In this document: positions 1 through 5,127 of the stretch, piece after piece
How positions within the stretch are numbered: position 1 is the stretch's first letter
How the letters are laid out: every line of letters begins with the position of its first letter
Origin: Bacilli bacterium
GTDB lineage: Bacteria; Bacillota_I; Bacilli_A; RF39; UBA660
Length of the DNA: 5,307 bases
Reading direction: 5' to 3'
Assembly (NCBI GenBank): GCA_900753645.1
Contig: CAADZW010000150.1
Location: 1 to 5,307, forward strand
The notes under the pieces: model-generated
The model's database searches: none
What the model saw: the letters and a program-made list of their open reading frames with translations, nothing else
What the model was told of the DNA's origin: nothing
Made by a program: the position numbers and the translations under genes

Positions 1-86
1 AATACGATACCAGGATGACCATTATTAGCACAATCGATCATATCTATGCCTAAAGATTTAATATTGTTGACAATTTCTCTATCCAT
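1..86 (-). CDS. tkt: Transketolase, N-terminal fragment (continues past position 1)
   Basis: Transketolase transfers two-carbon ketol units between sugar phosphates in the pentose phosphate pathway, using thiamine diphosphate in the cytoplasm. Only the first 28 codons are in the window, starting at the ATG at 86-84. The visible peptide starts MDREIVNNIKSLGID and carries NNGHPG at residues 21-26. This corresponds to the conserved SGHPG segment close to the N-terminus of transketolases, whose histidine lies in the active site. The preceding pattern of a small helix with LGID and an Ala before this motif also fits the family. The start is well supported by a strong ribosome binding site 7 bases upstream and an extended -10 box before it. 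The gene is convincing by motif, but most of it, including the thiamine-binding and C-terminal domains, is outside the window, so a transketolase-like paralogue cannot be excluded. Confidence 0.8.
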   Translation of the reverse strand, partial: MDREIVNNIKSLGIDMIDCANNGHPGIV

Positions 87-93
87 ATCAATA

Positions 94-102
94 CCTCACC
101 TT
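94..102 (-). promoter_or_regulatory. Ribosome binding site of tkt
   Basis: The minus strand reads AAGGTGAGG, seven bases before the ATG at 86. This is a strong Shine-Dalgarno match and fixes the transketolase start. Confidence 0.75.
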
Positions 103-106
103 TTTC

Positions 107-115
107 ATTATATCA
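107..115 (-). promoter_or_regulatory. Extended -10 promoter of tkt
   Basis: The minus strand reads TGATATAAT: a perfect TATAAT hexamer (112-107) preceded by the TGn extension. The expected -35 position falls in the T-rich tail of the upstream RNA gene and shows no TTGACA. A TTGGAC at 141-136 is 23 bases away, too far for a normal spacer. The extended -10 probably compensates. Transcription would start near position 100, giving a leader of about 15 bases that consists essentially of the ribosome binding site. Confidence 0.6.
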
Positions 116-129
116 TAATTTAAAAATTA

Positions 130-308
130 AAAAAAGTCCAAGAATGCGGGCCCTTAACGATAAAACCTAGTCTCTACCAGGTGGGCATCACATCATCAAC
201 TTTAGGATTCTCAAAATTAATTGAGATTTCAACACCATTGACGAATTAGATTCCCAATATTCGTTAATTAGTCGGTTTTTCTAAATGAGCTTATCGCTAT
301 TCCTAGAC
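130..308 (-). ncRNA. ssrS: 6S RNA (ssrS/bsrA type)
   Basis: 6S RNA binds the housekeeping RNA polymerase holoenzyme by imitating an open promoter, and is released when polymerase transcribes a short product RNA from it. No open reading frame of note covers this stretch. Numbering the RNA from position 308: nucleotides 1-10 (GUCUAGGAAU) pair fully, with G-U pairs, with 164-173 (AUUCUUGGAC), and 12-18 (GCGAUAA) pair with 146-152 (UUAUCGU), forming a long closing stem. A large central bubble follows. Its 3' strand carries a small hairpin, CCUGGU-AGAG-ACUAGG (128-143), as in Firmicute 6S RNAs. An interrupted apical rod contains UGGG/CCCA, UCGUCAAU/GUUGAUGA and a terminal UCUCAA/UUGAGA hairpin. 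Seven U residues follow the closing stem, giving a plausible intrinsic end. The length of about 179 nt and a perfect -10 box six bases before the start also fit. The identification rests on architecture and a remembered CCCACCU-like bubble sequence, not on a covariance search. Confidence 0.75.
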
Positions 309-314
309 ATCTAT

Positions 315-323
315 ATTATATCA
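315..323 (-). promoter_or_regulatory. Extended -10 promoter of the 6S RNA gene
   Basis: The minus strand reads TGATATAAT, with TATAAT at 320-315 and the TG extension at 323-322. Six bases later, at 308, the first G of the closing stem begins, so promoter and RNA structure agree on the start. No convincing -35 is visible about 17 bases further upstream. The same nine bases form the tkt -10 region. Confidence 0.6.
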
Positions 324-411
324 TAATTTTTGAAATAATATACTATATAATTGATATTTTCATACTTTACCAAAATGTTAATTATGTGTTTTATCGATTG
401 AAATTAATTCT

Positions 412-1173
412 TTATTTTTTATAACCTAAAATCGTATTTAGATTAACATTTTTAGTACTTGTCATAATGTTGATATCAGCTTTACTATATATCTTATTTA
501 ATTCTTTAACTAAATTTTTTATAACTACTCTTTGACCACTATTCTTTTTGGTGACTTTGCAAGCACAATCTAAAAACTCTAATTCATTAGATTTACTCCA
601 TTTAATAATATCTTCTTCTTTCACATAATAAAGGGGTCTAATTAAAGTCATTCCCTCGAAGTTAGTACTTTTTACTTTTGGTACCATACTACTAAAACTA
701 CCATTAAAAATCATATTTAATAAAACTGTTTCGATAACATCGTTAAAATGATGACCTAGAGCTATTTTATTACATCCGATACTTTTGGCATAACTGTACA
801 AATAACCTCTTCGCATTTTCGCACACATATAACAAGGATTATCAGTCGTATCAGCTATATCAAAAATTGGTGTTTCAAATATATGAGCTTCAATTTTTAA
901 ATGGTTTAAGTTTTCTTTTATTTTATCGATATTGGCATCACTATATCCTGGATTCATCACGATGAATTCTAAGTCAAAGTTAAACTTACCATGTTTTTTT
1001 ATTTCTTGCATACATTTAGCTAATAAAAAAGAATCCTTACCACCACTAATACAGATAGCTATTTTGTCATTTTCTTCAATCAAATTAAACTCTTTAATTG
1101 CTTTAACAAAGGGGACAAAGATCTTTTTACGATATTTTTTGATAATACTTCTTTCGATTTCTTTTAATTCCAT
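412..1173 (-). CDS. ttcA: tRNA 2-thiocytidine(32) synthetase TtcA-like, PP-loop ATPase
   Basis: TtcA adenylates cytidine 32 of certain tRNAs with ATP and replaces its oxygen by sulfur, using an oxygen-sensitive [4Fe-4S] cluster. Counting from the ATG at 1173 (253 residues), the protein shows the PP-loop SGGKDS at 43-48 after a hydrophobic strand (IAICI). A CxxC pair lies at C114/C117 (PCYMC), GHHFND at 140-145, and a late cysteine pair CxC at 203/205 (LDCAC) before a basic helix. In Escherichia coli TtcA a CxxC pair and one late cysteine bind the cluster; this arrangement separates TtcA from TilS, which lacks these cysteines. The protein is shorter than E. coli TtcA (about 311 residues), as expected for compact Gram-positive forms. 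A GTG at 1182 and an ATG at 1179 are also in frame. I prefer 1173 because GTGAT, a partial ribosome binding site, precedes it by four bases. The gene stands alone, with its own promoter. A related TtcA-family enzyme with another tRNA target is possible. Confidence 0.82.
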   Translation of the reverse strand: MELKEIERSIIKKYRKKIFVPFVKAIKEFNLIEENDKIAICISGGKDSFLLAKCMQEIKKHGKFNFDLEFIVMNPGYSDANIDKIKENLNHLKIEAHIFETPIFDIADTTDNPCYMCAKMRRGYLYSYAKSIGCNKIALGHHFNDVIETVLLNMIFNGSFSSMVPKVKSTNFEGMTLIRPLYYVKEEDIIKWSKSNELEFLDCACKVTKKNSGQRVVIKNLVKELNKIYSKADINIMTSTKNVNLNTILGYKK

Positions 1174-1189
1174 AACCATCACGTTAACT

Positions 1190-1195
1190 ATTATA
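1190..1195 (-). promoter_or_regulatory. -10 box of the ttcA-like gene
   Basis: The minus strand has a perfect TATAAT only seven bases before the earliest in-frame start (GTG at 1182). Transcription should begin near 1184-1182, leaving about ten bases before the preferred ATG at 1173. The -35 position falls inside the upstream palindrome, where TTTAAA or TTAAAT is the best match. The hexamer is clear, but with a weak -35 the promoter remains a prediction. Confidence 0.5.
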
Positions 1196-1197
1196 CC

Positions 1198-1224
1198 AAA
1201 AAAAGTTTAAATATTTAAACTTTT
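1198..1224 (-). terminator. Palindromic terminator at the end of the ireB-to-transglycosylase operon
   Basis: Positions 1201-1224 are a perfect 24-base palindrome whose half-site is AAAAGTTTAAAT. On the minus strand it continues into an unbroken run of seven T residues (1204-1198), part of which belongs to the stem. It overlaps the stop codon of the transglycosylase gene (TAA at 1225-1223). With a four-base AUAU loop the RNA stem would be ten pairs, only one of them G-C, so it is a weak intrinsic terminator. It could equally be a protein-binding site, because the ttcA promoter abuts it. Confidence 0.55.
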
Positions 1225-2542
1225 AGGTAAATTGGTGATCATTTTTTAAGTTTTCTTTATCCATTTTTACTACTTCGTTGGTCAAATGATTTATTTGTAC
1301 TACTTTCCAATCGACAATGCTTTGACCATAAACCCCAACATAATAACTTTTGACACCGTTTAAATAATTATCGTCGCCATAAGTTCCATACGGCCAGTTT
1401 TGAAGAAATGTCATTATATTGTTAAAAGCGCTATATTGACTTTGGTCTAGTGAATTAACAAATTGAACTGGATTAGCGTGAACAAGCTTAACATATTTCA
1501 GCCAACCAGTATCTTCAAAATCAGCGACAACTTGTTCATATGAAGATCCGATTTCATTGGCGTAAACAGTAATAATTAAATCCATTAATCCTTGACCATA
1601 ATTGTAAGATTGTAATGCTAAATTCTCATTACCTTGATATTTTTCTAAAACATTTTGATAACGCATGATACCAATTTTAATATTCGTTTTTTTGTCTAGT
1701 GCATTTTCCATTGTTTCATATATTGTTTCTTTTGTACCGGTACTATAATTAAATGCATTAACTTGTTGTCCGTTTGGTGTCTCTAACTGACAGATCCCAA
1801 CACCAAAACCATTATAGTTTTTACCACCAGGGATAGTCGCCTCATGGTCCAAACTAGATTCTTTAATCATCAGCGACAAGAAAATATATGGATCGATTCC
1901 AAACTCATTAGCCACTTCAAGAAAATAGTTACCATCATCAGAATTAATAAACTGAACAATTTTATTAAGTGTATACTGATTTACCGCACTACCAGTTGCT
2001 TGTTTAACTCGCGTTTCAAAATCAAAATCTTCATCCTGCGCCAGTGTGATAAAGACATCATTAGCTTCTTTTTGTTCATCGTCGATAACCACTGATTCTA
2101 TAGGAGAATCATCTTTAGTTGTTTCTTTTTTGTTTAAAAGGCTATCACCAATAATCGCTGTCGATACTAACGTAGCTAATACAAATGTAATTGCTCTTTT
2201 TTTATCCTTTTGTAATTTTTTAATTAATTGTAATAACTTTTGATTATACTTAACTTTTTTGACAATCGGAGTTGAAGAATCTATTTTGTTTAAAATACTA
2301 CTATATAGTTTTGAATTAAGGTGTTTTTTATAGTCTTTAAGTATAACCACATTAGTTTTACCATAGATTATCTTTAAATCGGTTTCTTTCGCTTCAATAA
2401 GAGTTGGTTTTGTCGGCAAACTTCGCACTAAAACTTGTATCTTATCCATATTATTTGTTCTTTTAATCGTCCTATTCTTATCGTTTTTAGCGATCATAGT
2501 TTGCCTAAAACAACCATTAACATATTCTATAATTATCTCCAT
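1223..2542 (-). CDS. Membrane-anchored lytic transglycosylase-like protein with an unassigned cytoplasmic domain
   Basis: This 439-residue protein has three parts. Residues 1-115 are a basic, soluble region that I do not recognise. Residues 117-136 are one hydrophobic membrane span, preceded by KDKKR, so the N-terminus should stay in the cytoplasm. After an acidic linker (about 137-180), residues 205-330 resemble the lysozyme-like SLT fold: E228 in MIKESS as the likely catalytic acid, GVGICQLE at 247-254 (compare G-x-x-Q-[LM]) and LALQSYNYGQG at 308-318 (compare A-x-Y-N-x-G). Such enzymes cut the MurNAc-GlcNAc bond of peptidoglycan outside the cell, leaving 1,6-anhydroMurNAc. The remaining 110 residues are of unknown role. 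The start ATG at 2542 shares one base with the upstream stop codon (TAATG) and follows a good ribosome binding site, so translation is coupled. A muramidase with the same fold is the main alternative. In B. subtilis, peptidase genes occupy the place after yrrM, so this gene is lineage-specific cargo of a conserved operon. Confidence 0.7.
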   Translation of the reverse strand: MEIIIEYVNGCFRQTMIAKNDKNRTIKRTNNMDKIQVLVRSLPTKPTLIEAKETDLKIIYGKTNVVILKDYKKHLNSKLYSSILNKIDSSTPIVKKVKYNQKLLQLIKKLQKDKKRAITFVLATLVSTAIIGDSLLNKKETTKDDSPIESVVIDDEQKEANDVFITLAQDEDFDFETRVKQATGSAVNQYTLNKIVQFINSDDGNYFLEVANEFGIDPYIFLSLMIKESSLDHEATIPGGKNYNGFGVGICQLETPNGQQVNAFNYSTGTKETIYETMENALDKKTNIKIGIMRYQNVLEKYQGNENLALQSYNYGQGLMDLIITVYANEIGSSYEQVVADFEDTGWLKYVKLVHANPVQFVNSLDQSQYSAFNNIMTFLQNWPYGTYGDDNYLNGVKSYYVGVYGQSIVDWKVVQINHLTNEVVKMDKENLKNDHQFT

Positions 2543-3114
2543 TATATCACCTTTTTGCTTATACTAATTCCATCTCCAATATTATAAAAACGTGTATCAT
2601 AATCGCGATTTTCTTTTAAAAATTGTCGATATTCGCGAATTTTATCAGTAAGACGTCTTAAATTTTTGCTTTTTTTCTCACAACTATCAACTAAGCCATG
2701 AAAGTTTAAATTATCGGTTATAATGTACTTTTGATGATTTAAATTTTCTTCAAACTTTTTGAAAAACTTAATGTTTTGAGCTTTAGCTGCATCTAGAAAA
2801 ATCAAGTCAAATTTTTCATTTAAAGCAACGTCAAAAGCATCAGCATTGATCAACTTGATCCGATTTTCTAATTTGAATTTATTAATATTTTTAACTGCTT
2901 CTAAATATCTTACTTCATCCCGTTCGATTGAAACGATTTTGATGTTTTCATCGACTAAAGCCATTTTTATAGCTGAATAACCAATCGCCGTCCCAATTTC
3001 TAGAATTGTTTTAATATTGTTTTCTTTAATAAAACTAGTTAAAAAGTCAATTCCTTCTTTCTGCATAATCGGAATATTGTATTGCTTTGCATATTCTTCG
3101 ATTTGTTCTAACAT
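2542..3114 (-). CDS. trmR: Class I SAM-dependent O-methyltransferase, TrmR/YrrM type (tRNA wobble 5-hydroxyuridine)
   Basis: B. subtilis TrmR (YrrM) methylates 5-hydroxyuridine at the tRNA wobble position to give 5-methoxyuridine, using S-adenosylmethionine and a divalent metal. Counting from the ATG at 3114 (190 residues), the sequence shows the SAM-binding glycine loop EIGTAIGYS (39-47), acidic E64 in IERDE for the ribose, and NADAFD around 90-95. FLDAAK, with D108 and K111, and TDN, with D134 and N135, follow; these are the positions where this catechol-O-methyltransferase-like family binds metal and substrate. Position directly after mltG matches yrrL-yrrM. A GTG at 3138 would add eight residues, but I prefer the ATG: the family typically starts near the EEYAKQ helix and GGGG lies six bases upstream. 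The ATG overlaps the end of mltG by seven bases. The tRNA role comes from synteny and family; the sequence alone proves only an O-methyltransferase. Confidence 0.82.
   Translation of the reverse strand: MLEQIEEYAKQYNIPIMQKEGIDFLTSFIKENNIKTILEIGTAIGYSAIKMALVDENIKIVSIERDEVRYLEAVKNINKFKLENRIKLINADAFDVALNEKFDLIFLDAAKAQNIKFFKKFEENLNHQKYIITDNLNFHGLVDSCEKKSKNLRRLTDKIREYRQFLKENRDYDTRFYNIGDGISISKKVI
2546..2554 (-). promoter_or_regulatory. Ribosome binding site of the lytic transglycosylase-like gene
   Basis: The minus strand reads AAAGGTGAT, three bases before the ATG at 2542 and inside the last codons of the methyltransferase gene. It supports the full-length start, and therefore the reality of the N-terminal domain, over the internal Met at residue 32. 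Confidence 0.65.
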
Positions 3115-4160
3115 GAATACCCCAGATATTGTAGACACTTTTGTTGATGTTCTTCATAACTTTCAGAATAATAAGTTTTATTGGAATTATTATCAAAGAC
3201 ATTAGCTAAGAAAAATAAATAGTTATGCTCTTCTGGATAAAGAACTGCTTTAATACTGGCTTCACCAGGTAAGCCACCAGGACCGACTGGCAATCCATAG
3301 TATTTATAAGTATTGTAAGGCGAATCAACTGCCAAATCAGCACTAGTGTAAGTTAATTTCCACTCGTTGATCGCATAACCAATCGTCGCACAACTTTCTA
3401 GTTTTATTCCTCTATTAAGGCGGTTGTAAAATACTTGGGCAATCATCGGGCGATCCTCATCTAAAATTGCTTCATGTTCAACGATTGAGGCTAAGGTTAA
3501 CAATTCATGAACTGTGTAATCACTATTTTCGATTTCATTTTTATATTTAGATAAAACTTCATCCATCTTATCTAACATTTTATAAGTTATTTCCTCGATT
3601 GTACTATTAGGGTAAATTTCATAAGTTGCTGGAAAAAAATAACCTTCTAAATTGTATCTTAAGTTCTCATTTTTAACTTCATCTGTTATAAACCAATATT
3701 TTTCAATTAATTGGTCAATTATTTCTTCACTTTCCCAATATTTTAATAAATCTTCGCTCGTATGATCAGTTACTTCACTGATGTAATTTGCCACATCCGT
3801 AATGTGTTTACCTTCTGGAATTACAAATGATGTAGTTTCTGTTTTACCGCCACTTTCCAATGTTTCAATTATTTTTTTAACACCCATATTCTCATTTAAA
3901 ACGTAAGTACCTTTTTCTAGCTTATCTGGGTTAAAGATTTTAACGTATACTTTATAAAATACTTCTGATCTAATGAGATTGTTTTCTTTTAATAAAGGAG
4001 CTATTGAAAGATAAGTACTGTTTTCTGACACTTCAAATACTACTTCTTTACTATCTTTACTAACAGCACCTATTCCATAGTTATAAGATAGACAACCAAC
4101 TGTTATTATAATTACTAGAATAACTATAACAAACTTATAAATATTAACATACTTCTTCAT
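3108..4160 (-). CDS. mltG: Endolytic murein transglycosylase MltG (YceG/YrrL family)
   Basis: MltG cuts nascent glycan strands at the outer face of the membrane and so helps set peptidoglycan chain length, working with the elongation synthases. The 350-residue protein has one N-terminal membrane span (about 9-26), then a LysM-like region (about 40-105) and the YceG catalytic domain. Signature segments are LEGYFFPATY (171-180), LASIVEHEA (223-231) with E228 matching the catalytic glutamate of E. coli MltG, VFYNRLNRG (243-251), SPYNTY (280-285), GLPVGPGGLPG (289-299) and the C-terminal YSESYEEH (331-338). Length and motif order are normal for the family. A cysteine at 23 follows the span, but TVGC is a poor lipobox, so I read it as a plain signal anchor. 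The ATG at 4160 lacks a well-spaced ribosome binding site: AAGG lies about 13 bases away in a hairpin. Translation may therefore depend on the upstream gene. It ends in TAG inside the start of trmR. Confidence 0.95.
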   Translation of the reverse strand: MKKYVNIYKFVIVILVIIITVGCLSYNYGIGAVSKDSKEVVFEVSENSTYLSIAPLLKENNLIRSEVFYKVYVKIFNPDKLEKGTYVLNENMGVKKIIETLESGGKTETTSFVIPEGKHITDVANYISEVTDHTSEDLLKYWESEEIIDQLIEKYWFITDEVKNENLRYNLEGYFFPATYEIYPNSTIEEITYKMLDKMDEVLSKYKNEIENSDYTVHELLTLASIVEHEAILDEDRPMIAQVFYNRLNRGIKLESCATIGYAINEWKLTYTSADLAVDSPYNTYKYYGLPVGPGGLPGEASIKAVLYPEEHNYLFFLANVFDNNSNKTYYSESYEEHQQKCLQYLGYSC

Positions 4161-4186
4161 AATATAAAACGAGCCTTATTGCTCGC
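4161..4186 (-). other. Terminator-like hairpin between the DUF1292 gene and mltG
   Basis: The minus strand folds as GCGAGC-AATAAG-GCTCGT (4186-4169) and continues TTTTATATT directly into the mltG ATG. The loop contains the stop codon of the DUF1292 gene and the start of the only AAGG ribosome-binding-like sequence. It looks like a short intrinsic terminator or attenuator, or a hairpin melted by ribosomes finishing the upstream gene. Six pairs, one of them G-U, make it modest. Confidence 0.45.
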
Positions 4187-4469
4187 TACCCTCCATGCTA
4201 GAGTTAACTTCTTCTTGTAGCTCGTTTAAAATAGTTTCAATTATTTTCCATTCTTTTTCTGTCTCGATAGCAGTTAAATTTAAATTTTCTGAATCTGGTG
4301 TATAAATAGAGGCATAAACTTTAGTGTTTCCTTGCTCATCAGTCGTATTGTCTGTGTATACTATATAGTTTTTGTTTGTTTCATCAGATTCAAAAGTAAA
4401 TAAAACTTCACATTCTATTTCATTTCCTTGATCATCTATTACTTTAAATTTCATTTGTTCTTCTTTCAT
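4176..4469 (-). CDS. DUF1292 family protein (YrzB-like)
   Basis: This 97-residue acidic, soluble protein belongs to the DUF1292 family, whose biochemical function is unknown to me. The family pattern is visible: an opening strand with DDQGNEIECEVLFTFES (12-28), then NYIVYTD (34-40), a strand VYASIY (51-56) and the closing helix IETEKEWKIIETIL (68-81). Length is normal. No membrane span or catalytic motif is seen. The start at 4469 is supported by AAAGGA (4483-4478) eight bases upstream, which lies in the last codons of ruvX; only two bases separate the genes. Its fixed place between ruvX and mltG matches yrzB of B. subtilis and suggests a role tied to this operon, but none can be named. Confidence 0.9.
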   Translation of the reverse strand: MKEEQMKFKVIDDQGNEIECEVLFTFESDETNKNYIVYTDNTTDEQGNTKVYASIYTPDSENLNLTAIETEKEWKIIETILNELQEEVNSSMEGSEQ

Positions 4470-4471
4470 AT

Positions 4472-4876
4472 TTAATTTCCTTTCTTATCCAAAAATGTTT
4501 GCAATATAATGGTGGCAGCCAAAGTGTCGACTTTTCCTTTTCTTTTTTTTCGCGATAGATCAGCTTCGATCATATAGTTGTGAGCCAAAACCGTAGATAA
4601 CCGCTCGTCTTGTAGTATTACTTTATAATTTAAATTTTCAAGTTTCTCTTTGAATTCTAATGTCTCTAAAGCTCTTGGACCGAGTGTATTATTCATGTTC
4701 TTGGGAAGTCCTAATACAATAACTTCGATCTTGTATTCTTGGATTATTTTATCTAGTTGTTCTAATAAAGTGTTTTTATCGTCATAGGTAATTGTTTTTA
4801 AAGGTGTAGCAATTTGTCCTTTGGAAATAGCCAAACCTAATGTTTTAGTACCTAAGTCTAATCCTAAATAATTCAT
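4472..4876 (-). CDS. ruvX: RuvX/YqgF pre-16S rRNA nuclease (YrrK)
   Basis: RuvX/YqgF has an RNase H-like fold and is implicated in the final trimming of the 16S rRNA 5' end; older annotations call it a putative Holliday junction resolvase. The 134 residues match the usual length of about 138. Visible motifs are GLDLGTKTLGLAIS (5-18) with D7, IVLGLPKNMNNTLGPRA (53-69), LQDERLSTV (88-96) with D90, E91 and R92, and the late RKGKVDTLAA (112-121) with D117. The acidic residues D7, E91 and D117 are the likely metal-binding set. The ATG overlaps the TGA stop of ireB as ATGA and has no clear ribosome binding site of its own, so it is probably translated by coupling to ireB. Confidence 0.95.
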   Translation of the reverse strand: MNYLGLDLGTKTLGLAISKGQIATPLKTITYDDKNTLLEQLDKIIQEYKIEVIVLGLPKNMNNTLGPRALETLEFKEKLENLNYKVILQDERLSTVLAHNYMIEADLSRKKRKGKVDTLAATIILQTFLDKKGN

Positions 4877-5115
4877 TTTATAAAATTGTTAACTAATACT
4901 TCAAGAACTCGAGTCCGATCAAATTTTGTTATCTTGTTTCTAGCTTCTTTATGACTTGAAATGTAACCTGGATCACCGCTCATCAAATAACCAACCAGTT
5001 GGTTTTTGGCATTGTATCCTCTTTCTTCAAGGATTTCGATCACATCTTTGATTGTCTTGGCAATCAATTCGTCTTCTATTTCATGGGCTGTAAAGATTTT
5101 TGTTTCATCCATCAT
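4873..5115 (-). CDS. ireB: IreB/ReoM family regulator (DUF965, YrzL)
   Basis: IreB of Enterococcus faecalis and ReoM of Listeria are small cytoplasmic proteins phosphorylated by a PASTA-domain Ser/Thr kinase. They link cell-wall stress to peptidoglycan synthesis, in Listeria through ClpCP-dependent turnover of MurA. This 80-residue protein carries the family signature GYNAKNQLVGYLMSGDPGYI (33-52), followed by an HKEAR and a basic region ending in LVNNFIK. T5 in MDETKIF lies where the phosphorylated Thr of ReoM is found. The frame stays open to an ATG at 5160, but I place the start at 5115 because AAGGTGG lies six bases before it and the family length is about 80-90. The extra 15 residues would be hydrophobic and unlike the family. 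The ATG at 5112 is nearly as good. It opens the operon, as yrzL does before yrrK; alaS, the usual upstream neighbour, is not in the window. Confidence 0.92.
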   Translation of the reverse strand: MMDETKIFTAHEIEDELIAKTIKDVIEILEERGYNAKNQLVGYLMSGDPGYISSHKEARNKITKFDRTRVLEVLVNNFIK

Positions 5116-5120
5116 AAACA

Positions 5121-5127
5121 CCACCTT
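5121..5127 (-). promoter_or_regulatory. Ribosome binding site of ireB
   Basis: The minus strand reads AAGGTGG, with five bases before the ATG at 5115. It lies downstream of the longer in-frame start at 5160, which has no such site, and so decides the start of ireB. Confidence 0.7.

Noticed and set aside
136..141. TTGGAC as a -35 box for tkt
   Set aside because: The spacer to TATAAT would be 23 bases, and the hexamer is the 3' arm of the 6S closing stem.
932..1210. Plus-strand open frame of 92 codons opposite the ttcA-like gene
   Set aside because: It lies almost wholly antisense to a gene with clear PP-loop and cysteine motifs, and has no recognisable domain.
1844..2243. Two plus-strand open frames opposite the transglycosylase-like gene
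   Set aside because: They overlap each other and a well-supported minus-strand gene, and their low-complexity composition fits antisense shadow frames.
3017..3205. Plus-strand open frame across the mltG/trmR junction
   Set aside because: It is antisense to two conserved genes and has no recognisable motif.
3380..3400. Cysteine at residue 257 of MltG (LESCATIGYA), where E. coli has Asp, as a defect
   Set aside because: Firmicute MltG proteins commonly have SCAT here as far as I recall, and all other signature residues, including E228, are present.
4086..4110. MltG as a lipoprotein through C23
   Set aside because: The residues before the cysteine (TVG) do not make a proper lipobox, and MltG proteins are single-pass membrane proteins.
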